64,000 nucleotides of DNA from Nitrospira tepida. Lineage in GTDB: Bacteria; Nitrospirota; Nitrospiria; Nitrospirales; Nitrospiraceae. The notes beneath the pieces were generated by a model. The model was given only the letters and a program-made list of their open reading frames with translations. It was not told the DNA's origin and made no database searches. Within the stretch, counting starts at the first letter, position 1. Each line of letters starts with the position of its first letter. The stretch lies in assembly GCF_947241125.1 (NCBI RefSeq), contig NZ_OX365700.1, positions 310,001 to 374,000 on the forward strand. The letters are read 5' to 3'. Both the position numbers and the translations under genes were made by a program. This document shows, piece after piece, positions 8,004 to 17,967 of the stretch.

Positions 8004-8904
8004 GGCGCTCCTCATGGTGCTTCTCCAAGAGACGGGATTGTCGTTCATAGTCCTCGTAACGCAGCAGGTCGTAGAGTTCCCGGCGCGTCTGCATCTGCGA
8101 CAGCCGGTCCTTCTGCGAGCCGACCCGCTTCAGGTCATGGAGGAATTCCTCGACCGCCTTGGCGGCGACGCGGAGTGCACTGACCGGAAACAGCACGAGC
8201 CGGTACCCCAGGGCCTCGAACTCGCCCGCGCTGAGATAGGGTGTCTTGCCGAATTCGGTCATGTTCGCGACCAGCGGCACCTTGACGCCTTCCTTCGCCA
8301 TCCGTTCGGCGAAGAACCGGAACTCTTCCGCCGACTCGAGCGCTTCGGGAAAAAGGGCATCGGCCCCTGCTTCGATATAGGCCAAGGCCCGCTTGACCGC
8401 ACCTTCCATCCCCTCAACCGCCCGCGCGTCGGTGCGGGCGACGATCAGGAAGTCCGGGTCCCTCCGCGCCAGGCAGGCCGCCCGCAGCTTGTCGGCCATC
8501 TCGCTCGTCGAGACCAAAACCTTGCCCGGCAGATGCCCGCAACGTTTGGGCAACTCCTGATCCTCCAATTGCATACCGGCCAGCCCGGCGGCCTCGCATT
8601 GCTCCACGGTTCTCATCACGTTCAGGGCCGAGCCAAAACCCGTATCCGCGTCCATCAGAGCCGGGATCGTGACGGCGCGGCTGATCGTGGCCGCGTCTGA
8701 CACCACCTCAGTCAACGACAGCAGCCCGAGATCCGGCAGCCCGCGGGCCGCTGACAGGCCGGCGCCCGAGATATAGAGGGCCTCAAAGCCGGCTCGTTCG
8801 ATCTGGATGGCCGTGAGCGCGTTGAAGGCGCCGGGCAGCGTGACCATCTGCCGATCCAACAATCGGCGCAGGCGGCTACCTGGGCTGTCTTGACGCTCCG
8901 TCAC
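7981..8904 (-). CDS. prpB: 2-Methylisocitrate lyase
   Basis: This 307-residue ICL/PEP-mutase-family lyase cleaves 2-methylisocitrate to pyruvate and succinate. The catalytic loop reads ELPKRCGHLPGK, with the KRCGH signature and active Cys. Metal/substrate-binding DADTGFGSALNV and the early GAFNALTAIQIERAGFEALY block are present. The start is two bases after the prpD stop and the 3' end overlaps prpC, so these three genes form one transcription unit. This completes the cleavage step of the methylcitrate cycle. Confidence 0.93.
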   Translation of the reverse strand: MTERQDSPGSRLRRLLDRQMVTLPGAFNALTAIQIERAGFEALYISGAGLSAARGLPDLGLLSLTEVVSDAATISRAVTIPALMDADTGFGSALNVMRTVEQCEAAGLAGMQLEDQELPKRCGHLPGKVLVSTSEMADKLRAACLARRDPDFLIVARTDARAVEGMEGAVKRALAYIEAGADALFPEALESAEEFRFFAERMAKEGVKVPLVANMTEFGKTPYLSAGEFEALGYRLVLFPVSALRVAAKAVEEFLHDLKRVGSQKDRLSQMQTRRELYDLLRYEDYERQSRLLEKHHEERHDDTSDR

Positions 8905-8906
8905 AG

Positions 8907-10304
8907 TCAGGCCGCTCCTTTCATGCTCATGTGGCGCGAAAGAATGCCGATGTCCTTCACGCGTTCGAGATTCCAGATGAGATCCAAGAGGCTGCGGGCT
9001 TGGTTTTTATCCAGTTTGCCCTTCACCAAGCTAAGGAATTTCTCCTCGACCTGCCGGTCGGTCATGGGGTTCTTCGGATGGCCCAGCGGATGGTCCACCT
9101 GCGCCTCATAGTCACGGTCGGACGCCGTACGGACCGTCAGCCTGGTCGGCATGGCTTCCGGATAGAGCCCGACGAAATCCTGTCGTGGGGAGACGCGCAC
9201 CTTCTGTATCAGCTCCAGCAGAGCCGGATCGTTGAGCCGGCGGGGTTCGAACGAACGGAGCGTGACGGTGCCGTCCAGCAAGGCCACCGCGACGCAGTAG
9301 GGGAAACTATGGTCGGCCGTTTCCCTCGTTTGCGGACGCCATTTCTCCGGGTCGCGCCCGATAATCTCGATCGCCACGTCGTAACTGTCGATCGTCACCG
9401 CCGCGATCTTTGTCAGCGCTTCCGATCCTTCGCTTTTCAACAATTCTTCCCGCAACGTGAGCGCCGCCTCGACCGCCGTCTGGGCGTGGTATTCGACCGG
9501 GTAGTGTTTGATGTAGGTGTCCAGGATCTTGAATAAGCCGGCTCGTTCAAGGCCTTTTTCGCCGGCCAGCGGCGCCAGCTCGAATGGGCCCGAGACGAGC
9601 TTCATGAACCCTTTCTCGCCCTCGAAGATCGGCGAAGGGCCTGTCATGCCACGCCGGGCGAGCAGCGCCGCGAACAGCCCGTTCCGAGCGGCGTTGGAAA
9701 AGGCGCAGGCCTTCCACATGGACAGATCGCCCACTCTGGTCTGGCGCAGCGCGATGTTGGCGACCCCCGCCAGATTGACCGCCTGTCGCGTCTGCCCTTC
9801 CGTGAACTTCAGCACCTTGGCCACCGCCAGGGCCGAGGAGATCGGCCCGTAGGTGACATGGTCCCAACCCCGGGGCCGCAGAGCCGCGGCATCGCAGAGC
9901 CGGCATTGGACCTCGTAGGCCAACGCGATGGCCTGGATGACCCGCTGGCCGGAGGCCCCGACGGCTTCGCCCGCCGCCAGAATCGCTGCAATGTTGTCGG
10001 AGGGATGGGCCGGCTCTTTGGACAGATAGGTATCGTTGAAGTCAAGGTAGCGGACCAGCGCCCCGTTGGCGAAGGCGGCAAGGTCCGGCGGCGCCTTGTG
10101 TTTCGTGCCCCAGAGCGTGGCGCCGTGGGCATCCGCAACCGACCGCGCCAGATCGCGCGCGATGCGGCAAGGCGGGGCGTTCCAGGCCCCGAACGCGCAG
10201 CCAAGACTGTCGGCGATCCGCCGTTTCACCTCATGGACGACCTCGCCCGGCAGATCCTCGTAACAGAGCAACCGGCTGTATCGCGCAAGACGGTCTGCAA
10301 GCAT
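8907..10304 (-). CDS. prpD: 2-Methylcitrate dehydratase, MmgE/PrpD family
   Basis: This 465-residue protein of the MmgE/PrpD fold dehydrates 2-methylcitrate to 2-methyl-cis-aconitate. Family blocks include VVHEVKRRIADSLGCAFGAW, YLDFNDTYLSKEPAHPSDNI and AHQTAVEA-like YHAQTAVEAAL. The C-terminal DHPLGHPKNPMTDRQVEEKF is the usual PrpD ending. ATG 10304 fits a GAGG 8-11 bases upstream; a GTG at 10310 is the alternative. It is the first gene of the prpDBC unit. No aconitase for the next step lies in the window. Confidence 0.92.
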   Translation of the reverse strand: MLADRLARYSRLLCYEDLPGEVVHEVKRRIADSLGCAFGAWNAPPCRIARDLARSVADAHGATLWGTKHKAPPDLAAFANGALVRYLDFNDTYLSKEPAHPSDNIAAILAAGEAVGASGQRVIQAIALAYEVQCRLCDAAALRPRGWDHVTYGPISSALAVAKVLKFTEGQTRQAVNLAGVANIALRQTRVGDLSMWKACAFSNAARNGLFAALLARRGMTGPSPIFEGEKGFMKLVSGPFELAPLAGEKGLERAGLFKILDTYIKHYPVEYHAQTAVEAALTLREELLKSEGSEALTKIAAVTIDSYDVAIEIIGRDPEKWRPQTRETADHSFPYCVAVALLDGTVTLRSFEPRRLNDPALLELIQKVRVSPRQDFVGLYPEAMPTRLTVRTASDRDYEAQVDHPLGHPKNPMTDRQVEEKFLSLVKGKLDKNQARSLLDLIWNLERVKDIGILSRHMSMKGAA

Positions 10305-10370
10305 GGTCACCTCATCGGGGACGTTATTCGTCGAGCGTCAAATCGTTCTTCGCGCAGCCGGGATTCATTC

Positions 10371-10402
10371 GTTTGACGGTTGACGCATGACGATTGACGC
10401 AG
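10371..10402. repeat. Dispersed TGACG intergenic repeat, copy A
   Basis: The sequence TTGACGGTTGACGCATGACG followed by ATTGACGC is built of 7-9-base TGACG units. Related copies lie near 10490, 16000, 18865, 21293-21392, 31265-31315 and 32555-32607, all between catabolic genes. Confidence 0.6.
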
Positions 10403-10506
10403 TTCTTTGCCTCATCCCTTCATCCCCGCCGGCGGGTGATGCAGCGTGATGCGGGCCGTCCGGTGCGTGATCGTGAGCAACTGATTCAGCATGACGATCT
10501 CACTCT

Positions 10507-11322
10507 TCACGACTGACGTCGCGCCGAACGGAGGGAGGGACGTATTCCGGAGGCGGCCAAGTCCCTCATCCGCCTCCGCTCGGCGATCAACGCAAGCAGG
10601 TCCCCCACCCCCTCGCCTGTCGTGGCGACCACCTTCAGCACGGACGGGCACCATTCGCGCAGATCGCGCAAGGTGGTCTCGGCGCCGGGATGATCGCCCT
10701 TGTTCACCACGACGATGTGCGCCACCTCCAGGAGTCCGGCCTTCATCGCCTGCACCTCATCGCCCAGTCCCGGCGCCACCACCGCCACAACCGTGGCCGC
10801 GACATCCATGACGTCGAGCTCTCCCTGACCAACCCCGATCGTTTCGATCAACACCACATCATATTCGGCCGTCTCCAGTACCCTCACTGCGTCGCCTGTG
10901 GCCCGCGCCAGTCCCCCCGCATGGCCTCTGGTCGCCATGCTGCGGATGTAGACCCCGGCATCGGCGGCCCAATCCTGCATGCGGATGCGGTCACCGAGCA
11001 GCGCGCCGCCGGTCACGCGGCTGCTGATATCGACCGCGAGCACGCCGACCGTCATGCCCAGTCGCCGATAGGCCGCGATGAGCTGCGCGATCAACGTGCT
11101 CTTGCCCGCGCCCGGATACCCGGTCACGCCGATCACGTTGGCGCGCCCACGCCTCGGTCCCAGCCGCTGGGAGACTGCCGCACCGTTCGGGCCGCCGATC
11201 TCCAGCAACGTGATCGCACGGGAGAGGGCGCGCACGTCGCCTGTCTTGACCTGCTCGATCAGTGACGCGACATCGGTCGTCACCTGCGTCCTGGTCATTG
11301 GGCCGACTTCGGGAAAGACCAT
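10507..11322 (-). CDS. meaB: MeaB-type G-protein chaperone of the B12 mutase
   Basis: This GTPase loads and protects adenosylcobalamin-dependent acyl-CoA mutases. Its 271 residues show Walker A GYPGAGKST, the base-switch region VDISSRVTGGALLGDRIRM, ETIGVGQGELDV, and NKGD for guanine recognition. ATG 11322 is chosen: it lies two bases past the lyase stop with GAGG six bases upstream. MeaB proteins usually have 310-330 residues. Here the C-terminal dimerisation arm is short and ends in SLRSARRQS, whose codons lie in a TGACG repeat. It matches the mutase subunits encoded upstream in the same island. Confidence 0.9.
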   Translation of the reverse strand: MVFPEVGPMTRTQVTTDVASLIEQVKTGDVRALSRAITLLEIGGPNGAAVSQRLGPRRGRANVIGVTGYPGAGKSTLIAQLIAAYRRLGMTVGVLAVDISSRVTGGALLGDRIRMQDWAADAGVYIRSMATRGHAGGLARATGDAVRVLETAEYDVVLIETIGVGQGELDVMDVAATVVAVVAPGLGDEVQAMKAGLLEVAHIVVVNKGDHPGAETTLRDLREWCPSVLKVVATTGEGVGDLLALIAERRRMRDLAASGIRPSLRSARRQS

Positions 11323-11323
11323 G

Positions 11324-12271
11324 TTATGCCTCAAGGGTTCCGGACGACTCGACCTGCGACAGCCGGGACGAGAGCCGGCGGTTCAGCTCGCGGCCGACGG
11401 ATTGCGCGGCCGCCACCACCTTGCGCTCGTCGACGGCCACGGTCGCGCCGCAAGCTTTCAGCGCGTAGACCACGTCTTCCGTGGCCACGTTGCCGGAGGC
11501 CCCAGGCGCATAGGGACAGCCGCCCAGCCCTCCGGCGGAAGAGTCGAATGTCCCGATTCCGTACTCCCACCAGGCGGTCAAGACATTGGCGACCGCCATC
11601 CCATAGGTATCGTGAAAATGGAGCGCGAGCCGCTCGGGCGGAAGACCGAGAAGCACCGCGTCCAAGAGCTTCCGAACGTCGGTGGGGGCCCCCTTCCCGA
11701 TCGTATCGCCCAGCGAGATCTCATCCACGCCGAGGTCGAGCAGGCGCTTGGTCACATCCGCAACCCGAGCCGGAGCGACCCGGCCTTCATAAGGACAGAA
11801 GAGCGCCGTGGACACATAGCCGCGCAGGGCCATGCCGTCGCGCTTGGCACCGGCCACCACCGGCCGGAACCGTTCGAGCGATTCGGCGATCGTCGCGTTG
11901 ATGTTGCGCCGCGTAAAGGTGTCGGAGGCGGCGATGAAGACCGCGATCTTCTGCGCCCCAACCGCCCGCGCCCGCTCCAGCCCCCGTTCATTCGGAACCA
12001 GCGCCGAGTAAGTCACGCCGGGCACCCGCTCGATCTTGCGGAAGACGTCCTCACTGTTCGCCAGTTGCGGCACGGCCTTGGCCGAGACGAACGACCCGGC
12101 CTCGATCTCCGCCACGCCGGTTCTGGACAGGGCGTTGATAAAGGCCACCTTGACTTCGGTCGAGAGGATGGCCGCTTCGCTCTGCAGGCCGTCCCTCGGG
12201 CCCACCTCGACAATCCGGACAGGCCTCCTGGCCGTGCCGGTCTCACCGGTGTGCGGCAGGGTTGGACTCAT
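11324..12271 (-). CDS. liuE: Hydroxymethylglutaryl-CoA lyase
   Basis: This 315-residue TIM-barrel lyase cleaves HMG-CoA into acetoacetate and acetyl-CoA, the last step of leucine degradation. Signatures are EVGPRDGLQSE at about residue 22, GSFVSAKAVPQLAN, the metal-ligand HFHDTYGMAVANV, and the catalytic cysteine loop GLGGCPYAPGASGNVATED. GAGG precedes the ATG. The gene follows the methylglutaconyl-CoA hydratase gene and is nearly fused to meaB. The length is normal for the family. Confidence 0.95.
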   Translation of the reverse strand: MSPTLPHTGETGTARRPVRIVEVGPRDGLQSEAAILSTEVKVAFINALSRTGVAEIEAGSFVSAKAVPQLANSEDVFRKIERVPGVTYSALVPNERGLERARAVGAQKIAVFIAASDTFTRRNINATIAESLERFRPVVAGAKRDGMALRGYVSTALFCPYEGRVAPARVADVTKRLLDLGVDEISLGDTIGKGAPTDVRKLLDAVLLGLPPERLALHFHDTYGMAVANVLTAWWEYGIGTFDSSAGGLGGCPYAPGASGNVATEDVVYALKACGATVAVDERKVVAAAQSVGRELNRRLSSRLSQVESSGTLEA

Positions 12272-12300
12272 TCATGTCCTCGTTGCGCTGCGGCTTCGTA

Positions 12301-13098
12301 CTATCGATTCACACGCGGCCCCGCCCAGGCGGGGGCGCGTTTCGCCAAGAACGCTTGGAGCCCCTCCCGCGCCTCCTCCGAGAGCCTCGCCTCCGCATTG
12401 GCCTCCGCGCAGAGATGCCAGCGCTCTGGATCGGGTGACTGGACGATCCGGCGAAGCAGTGACTTGCTGTGCCGCAGCGCCTGCGGGGCCAGTTGCGCCA
12501 CCGCGTCGATCAGTTCGTCGACCCGTTTGTCGAGTCCATTCCGCTCGACCACATCGTGGACCAGGTTGAATTGCCGAGCCACCGAGGCGGAGAACGTTTC
12601 GCCGGTCAACGCATAACGGCGCATGAACGATTCCCCGGCCTTGCGCAGCACGAACGGCGCAATCACCGCCGGCACCAACCCGAGCCGCGCTTCGCTCAAC
12701 GCGAACGAAGCCCCCTCCACCGCGATCACGATATCGCAGACGGCGAGCAGGCCGACCCCTCCCCCGAAGGCCGATCCCTGGACCCGCGCGATGACGGGAC
12801 AGGGGCATTCATCGATGGCGCGATACATCCTCACCAGGCTCCCCGCGTCCCCTCGTGCCTGCTGGGGAGAGACCGAGCCGCCCGAACCCATCCACCGAAG
12901 ATCCGCGCCCGCGCAAAAGACCGCTCCGGCCCCGCCCAAGACCACCACCCGGACAGCTTGGTCGCGGCCCAAGGTTTCGAAGGCTTCGCACAGCTCGCCG
13001 ACCATCGATCCGTCGAACGAGTTCCGGCGATCCGGCCTGTTCAACGTGACCCGGGCCACGGCGTCCTGCTGCTCGACCAGAACGGCGGACTCGCTCAA
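12301..13098 (-). CDS. liuC: Methylglutaconyl-CoA hydratase (enoyl-CoA hydratase family)
   Basis: This 265-residue crotonase-fold protein probably hydrates 3-methylglutaconyl-CoA to HMG-CoA. Oxyanion-hole motifs are CAGADLRWM and GSAFGGGVGLLAVCD. The string FALSEARLGLVPAVIAPFV is characteristic of the LiuC/AtuC subgroup. The start is a TTG with AAGGAG four bases upstream; no better ATG exists. It sits between carboxylase beta (liuB) and HMG-CoA lyase, the order of leucine operons, which supports the specific assignment over a generic enoyl-CoA hydratase. Confidence 0.9.
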   Translation of the reverse strand: MSESAVLVEQQDAVARVTLNRPDRRNSFDGSMVGELCEAFETLGRDQAVRVVVLGGAGAVFCAGADLRWMGSGGSVSPQQARGDAGSLVRMYRAIDECPCPVIARVQGSAFGGGVGLLAVCDIVIAVEGASFALSEARLGLVPAVIAPFVLRKAGESFMRRYALTGETFSASVARQFNLVHDVVERNGLDKRVDELIDAVAQLAPQALRHSKSLLRRIVQSPDPERWHLCAEANAEARLSEEAREGLQAFLAKRAPAWAGPRVNR

Positions 13099-13117
13099 GG
13101 GGCTCCTTCCATCATGG

Positions 13118-14722
13118 CTACATCCGGAACACCGGCGGATGGGATTCGCGGGTCGGCAACGACGCCGCTATATCCAGACAGAGGCCGAGCACCCGGCGGG
13201 TGTCGATCGGATCGATGATCCCGTCGTCCCAGAGCCGGCCCGAGCTGAAATAGGCGCTCCCCTCCTGCTCGTATTGCCGCCGGATGGACTCGGTGATGCG
13301 ATCCCGTTCCTCGTCCGGCAAGGTCTTGCCTTCCCGCTCGAGCTGTTGCTGTTTCACGGTCACGAGCACCTGCGCCGCCTGCTGCGCGCCCATGACCGAG
13401 ATCCGTGCGTTGGGCCAGGCGAACAGGAATCGCGGGCCATAGGCACGCCCGCACATGGCGTAATTGCCGGCGCCGTGCGACGCGCCGATGATCACCGTGA
13501 ACTTCGGCACCTCCGCGGTCGCCACGGCCTGCACCATCTTGGCGCCGTCCTTGATGATCCCGCGCGCCTCGTAGTCCTTTCCGACCATGAACCCCGTGAT
13601 GTTCTGGAGGAAGACGAGCGGAATGCGCCGCTGCGAACAGAGCTGCACGAAATGGGCGCCTTTGAGCGCGGCTTCGGAGAACAGCACCCCGTTGTTGGCC
13701 ACGATTCCGACCAGATGGCCCATCCAGTGCGCGAAGCCACAGACCAGCGTGGTGCCATAGCGGGCCTTGAACTCGTGAAACCGGCTTCCGTCGACAAGCC
13801 GCGCGATGACGTCCCGTGTGTCAAAGGTCTGGCGCGGGTTGCTGGGAATCAGGCCGTAGAGATCGCCGGCCGAATAGAGCGGTTCCTCGACGGCAGGACG
13901 TGACCGCCTCGGCGGCTTCTTGCCCAGCGTGGCCACGATGGAGCGGCAGATCTCCAGCGCATCGCGGTCGTCTTCGGCCAGGTGGTCGCTCACGCCGGAC
14001 AGTCTCGTATGCAGATCGCCGCCGCCGAGCGCCTCCGCCGTGACTTCCTCGCCGGTGGCGGCCTTCACCAACGGCGGGCCCGCGAGATAAATAGTCCCCG
14101 TGCCCTTCACGATCACGTTTTCATCGCACATGGCCGGCACATAGGCGCCGCCGGCCGTGCACATGCCCATCACGACCGCAATCTGCGGGATGCCCAGCGC
14201 CGACATCCGGGCCTGGTCGTAGAAAATGCGTCCGAAGTGGTCGCGGTCCGCAAAGACCTCGGCCTGCATGGGCAGGAACACCCCGCCGGAATCGACCAGG
14301 TAGATCGCGGGCAGGCGGTTCTCAAGCGCGATCTCCTGCGCGCGCAGATGCTTCTTGATCGTCGCGGGGAAATAGGTACCGCCCTTGACGGTCGCGTCGT
14401 TGGCGGCGATGACGCAGGGGCGACCGGCAACGTACCCGATCCCGGTGATGATTCCGGCGGCGGGAACTCCGTTGTCATAGAGGCCGAAGGCCGCGAGCGG
14501 GCTCAGCTCGAGCCAGAAGGAATCGGGATCGAGCAGCAAGGCAATCCGCTCGCGGGCCGTGAGCTTGCCGCGTTTCTTGTGCAAGGCCGTCGCATCGGCC
14601 GGCCCTCCGGCCTGGATCTGAGCCAGATGCTTTTTGAGATCCGCGACCAGGCCTTCATAATGCTGCCGGTTCCGGCGAAACTCCTCGGAGGTTGTGCTCA
14701 CCCCGCTCTTCAGCACGCGCAT
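13118..14722 (-). CDS. liuB: Methylcrotonyl-CoA carboxylase beta subunit (carboxyltransferase)
   Basis: This 534-residue acyl-CoA carboxyltransferase moves CO2 from biotin to 3-methylcrotonyl-CoA. MCC-beta hallmarks include [75 protein letters not shown] and [19 protein letters not shown]. The matching alpha subunit, with biotin carboxylase and biotin carrier domains, is absent from the window, so it must be encoded elsewhere. Downstream liuC and liuE complete the leucine branch. Confidence 0.92.
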   Translation of the reverse strand: MRVLKSGVSTTSEEFRRNRQHYEGLVADLKKHLAQIQAGGPADATALHKKRGKLTARERIALLLDPDSFWLELSPLAAFGLYDNGVPAAGIITGIGYVAGRPCVIAANDATVKGGTYFPATIKKHLRAQEIALENRLPAIYLVDSGGVFLPMQAEVFADRDHFGRIFYDQARMSALGIPQIAVVMGMCTAGGAYVPAMCDENVIVKGTGTIYLAGPPLVKAATGEEVTAEALGGGDLHTRLSGVSDHLAEDDRDALEICRSIVATLGKKPPRRSRPAVEEPLYSAGDLYGLIPSNPRQTFDTRDVIARLVDGSRFHEFKARYGTTLVCGFAHWMGHLVGIVANNGVLFSEAALKGAHFVQLCSQRRIPLVFLQNITGFMVGKDYEARGIIKDGAKMVQAVATAEVPKFTVIIGASHGAGNYAMCGRAYGPRFLFAWPNARISVMGAQQAAQVLVTVKQQQLEREGKTLPDEERDRITESIRRQYEQEGSAYFSSGRLWDDGIIDPIDTRRVLGLCLDIAASLPTRESHPPVFRM

Positions 14723-14744
14723 CTGAGCCCCCTGAACGTTCTCG

Positions 14745-15142
<398 letters not shown>

Positions 15143-15152
<10 letters not shown>

Positions 15153-15991
15153 GCTCGCACCTCTTCCAGGACATATTTGCCGGCGTGGTCTCTGCGGACA
15201 TAGCCGGCCTGCACCAGCGGGTCATGTTCGAAGATCAGCAGCCAACGTTCCTCGAACGCGCGGTCCAGCACCCACCGTTTAGTCTCGAGCGTCTGGATCG
15301 GGTAGAGGTCGTACCCCATGATGTAGGGGAGCGGCAGGTGCGAGACCGTCGGGATGAGATCGCCGAGGAAAAACGCCGTTCGGCCTTCTGATTCGATCTT
15401 AACCCCCTGGTGATAGCGGGTATGGCCCGCCGTCACGACCGCGGTAATGCCCGGCAGCACCTCCGTGTCGCCATGCAACAGCTCCCACCGGTAATGCTCC
15501 GCCACCGGCACGATATTTTCGCTACGGTAACTGGCTTTCGTCCGTTCGTTGGCCCGGGCCGCGTCTTCGAACTCGCCCTGCTGGATGAAATAGGTAGCCT
15601 TGGGGAAGGCCGGGGCAAGCGACCCTCGACCGTCACGCCTGGTATTGCCGCCGGCATGGTCAAAATGCAGGTGGGTGTTGATGACCATGTGAATGTCATC
15701 CGCGTCCAAGCCATGTTCCCTGAGCGAGGCGAGCAACGTGCGCTTCCGGTCCACCGCGAACATGCGATGGAACTTGTCGTCGCCCTTGTCGCCCAAACCC
15801 GTATCCACGAGGATGTTCCGGCCGTGGGCCTTGATGAGCAGACAGGTCAGGCTCAAGGGAATCCGGTTCAACTCGTCCGCGTCGCAGCACCGCTGCCAGA
15901 GCACCTTCGGCACCACGCCGAACATCGCCCCTCCGTCCAGCCGGAACCGCCCGTCCGTTACGGGATAGATGTCAAACTCGCCGAGTTTCAT
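15143..15991 (-). CDS. MBL-fold metallo-hydrolase
   Basis: This 282-residue metallo-beta-lactamase-fold protein has HLHFDHAG (metal site HxHxDH), [15 protein letters not shown] and FEHDP. These are the full ligand set of a dizinc hydrolase of the lactonase-like group. It is sandwiched between the two subunits of the B12 mutase and overlaps the small-subunit gene. It may hydrolyse a CoA thioester or lactone formed in the pathway, but its substrate cannot be told from sequence. ATG 15991 is preferred; upstream codons fall in a TGACG/CGTCA repeat. Confidence 0.85.
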
Positions 15992-16338
15992 AGCTGCCAT
16001 CAATCGTCATGTGTCAAACGTCATTGGTCACTGGTCAGCCGCGATTCGTGAAGGTGCGTCCTGTCCCTCATCTCTTACAGGAAGGTGCAGGGCTCATAGC
16101 GGCCCATTCCATTTTCTGCCTCCTATCTTCTCCCTCACCGCGGCTCGGCTGTAGGGGATGGGCACGGAGGCTCTCGTCATAGCGCCGGTTGCCATTTCAA
16201 GAAACCACACAGGTGCCGGCGCGCCGTTCTGTTAATCCGAGAAGGCGCCCGGCCAATGGTACAAATATCAATGAGCGGCACTTCATCATCGCATTATGGC
16301 GAAGCCGAAGCTGCCCGCCCTTCGCCAGACGAGGCGCT
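15992..16338. other. Intergenic region with CGTCA repeat
   Basis: About 350 bases lie between the mutase large subunit and the MBL gene. Positions 15999-16038 hold a degenerate copy of the dispersed repeat in the CGTCA orientation (ATCAATCGTCATGTGTCAAA and onward). The rest shows no gene, tRNA or clear promoter. Confidence 0.5.
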
Positions 16339-17934
16339 TTACAACACCACGGGCTCGCGATACGTCCCAAACACTTCCTTGAGCGCCGCGCAGATCTCCC
16401 CCAACGTCGCCTTCGCCTTCACGGCCTCGACCAGGTACGGCATCAGGTTCTCGTGGCAGACGGCCGCCTCCTGCACTGCTTCGATGGCCCCCGCCATCTT
16501 GAACGGGTCGCGCGACTTCCTGAGGTCGGAGAGCCGGGCCACCTGCTCCGCTTCGACCTCCGGCCCGATCTTGAGGATCGGGATCTTCTGGGGCTCCGAT
16601 TCGACGAACTCGTTGACGCCGACGATGGTCCGGTCGCCCCGCTCGACCTCGCGCTGGTACCGCTGCGAGGCATCCAGGATTTCCCGCTGCGGATAGCCCT
16701 GCTCGATCGCCTTGACCATCCCTCCCATGTCGTCCAGCCGCTGGAAATAATCGCGCGCGCCTTCCTCGAGCCGATTCGTGAGCGTCTCGACATAGTAGGA
16801 CCCGCCCAGCGGATCGATCGTGTTCACCACCTCGCTCTCATGGGCGATTACCTGCTGCGTGCGCAACGCCAGCCGGACGGCGTCCTCCGTCGGCAGCGCC
16901 AGAGTTTCGTCCATCGAGTTGGTGTGGAGGGACTGGGTTCCGCCCAGCACGGCCGCCAAGGCTTGCAAGGCCGTGCGCACCACGTTGTTCAACGGCTGTT
17001 GCGCGGTCAGCGAGCAGCCGGCGGTCTGCGCATGACAACGCAGTTGGAGCGATCGGGGATCGGCTGGGTTATAGCGCCGTCGCATTTCGCGCGCCCACAG
17101 GCGCCGCGCCGCCCTGAACTTGGCGATCTCCTCGAAGAGATCGTTATGGACATTAAAGAAGAACGACAGTTTCGGCGCGAACCGGTCTACGGCCAATCCC
17201 GTCTTCACCGCCGCCTCCACGTAAGTGAGCCCGTTGTAGAGGGTGAACGCCAGTTCTTGAACGGCCGTCGAGCCCGCTTCGCGGATGTGGTAGCCGCTGA
17301 TGCTCACCGGATGCCACTTGGGAACCGAGTCGGCGCAGTACTCGATCGTGTCGGTGATCAAGCGCAGCGACGGCTCCGGCGGAAACAGCCACTCCTTCTG
17401 GGCGATGTATTCCTTAAGGATGTCGTTCTGCAGGGTCCCGCCGAGCCGCTCGAAGGGAATGCCGCGGCGCTCCGCGGCCGCGAGGTACATGGCGAAGAGC
17501 ACCGCGGCCGGCCCATTGATCGTCATCGAGGTCGTGACCTGATCGAGCGGAATGCCCTCGAACAGCCGTTCCATGTCTGCCAAGGATGAGATCGAGACCC
17601 CGCAGTGCCCGATCTCCCCGTGGGCCAGCGGATCGTCCGCGTCGAGGCCCATCAGCGTCGGCATGTCGAAGGCCACACTCAACCCCGTTTGCCCGTGTTC
17701 GAGGAGATACTTGAACCGGCGGTTGGTGTCCTCGGCCGATCCGAATCCCGCGAACTGCCGCATGGTCCACAGGCGTCCTCGGTACATGGTCGGATAGATG
17801 CCGCGGGTGTAGGGAAACTCGCCCGGTCGGCTGAGGTCCTGCTCGGGGGACCAGCTCTTCAGCTCGTCGGCGGTATAGACCTGCGCAACTTCAATTCCCG
17901 AAAGGGTAGTGAATTGGGGTTTCCGCTCGTTCAT
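16339..17934 (-). CDS. icmA: Acyl-CoA mutase large subunit, isobutyryl-CoA mutase type
   Basis: This 531-residue TIM-barrel subunit of a B12-dependent mutase shows [46 protein letters not shown] and [13 protein letters not shown]. Two residues set substrate choice. In methylmalonyl-CoA mutase, Tyr89 and Arg207 hold the carboxylate. Here the aligned residues, with identical spacing of 118, are Phe61 (RQFAG) and Gln179 (IAQKEW), as in isobutyryl-CoA mutase (Phe80/Gln198). The protein also resembles IcmA overall ([12 protein letters not shown]-type block). GGGAGG precedes ATG 17934. It likely interconverts isobutyryl- and butyryl-CoA, linking valine breakdown to beta-oxidation. Confidence 0.88.
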   Translation of the reverse strand: MNERKPQFTTLSGIEVAQVYTADELKSWSPEQDLSRPGEFPYTRGIYPTMYRGRLWTMRQFAGFGSAEDTNRRFKYLLEHGQTGLSVAFDMPTLMGLDADDPLAHGEIGHCGVSISSLADMERLFEGIPLDQVTTSMTINGPAAVLFAMYLAAAERRGIPFERLGGTLQNDILKEYIAQKEWLFPPEPSLRLITDTIEYCADSVPKWHPVSISGYHIREAGSTAVQELAFTLYNGLTYVEAAVKTGLAVDRFAPKLSFFFNVHNDLFEEIAKFRAARRLWAREMRRRYNPADPRSLQLRCHAQTAGCSLTAQQPLNNVVRTALQALAAVLGGTQSLHTNSMDETLALPTEDAVRLALRTQQVIAHESEVVNTIDPLGGSYYVETLTNRLEEGARDYFQRLDDMGGMVKAIEQGYPQREILDASQRYQREVERGDRTIVGVNEFVESEPQKIPILKIGPEVEAEQVARLSDLRKSRDPFKMAGAIEAVQEAAVCHENLMPYLVEAVKAKATLGEICAALKEVFGTYREPVVL

Positions 17935-17967
17935 GACGCACCGCCTCCCTTCAGGCACATGGCCATG

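Noticed and set aside
10412-10491. Short minus-strand peptide MLNQLLTITHRTARITLHHP resembling an enoyl-CoA hydratase N terminus
   Set aside because: Only about 26 residues, no continuing domain and located in repeat-bearing DNA. The likeness is too short to support.
11078-12616. 512-codon plus-strand open frame
   Set aside because: It is antisense to meaB and HMG-CoA lyase, and its protein composition is Arg/Pro-rich and unstructured.
16189-17589. 466-codon plus-strand open frame
   Set aside because: It is a shadow of the mutase large subunit.
16339-17934. Plain annotation as methylmalonyl-CoA mutase
   Set aside because: The two substrate-specificity residues do not match that enzyme, and propionyl-CoA already has a methylcitrate route in the window.
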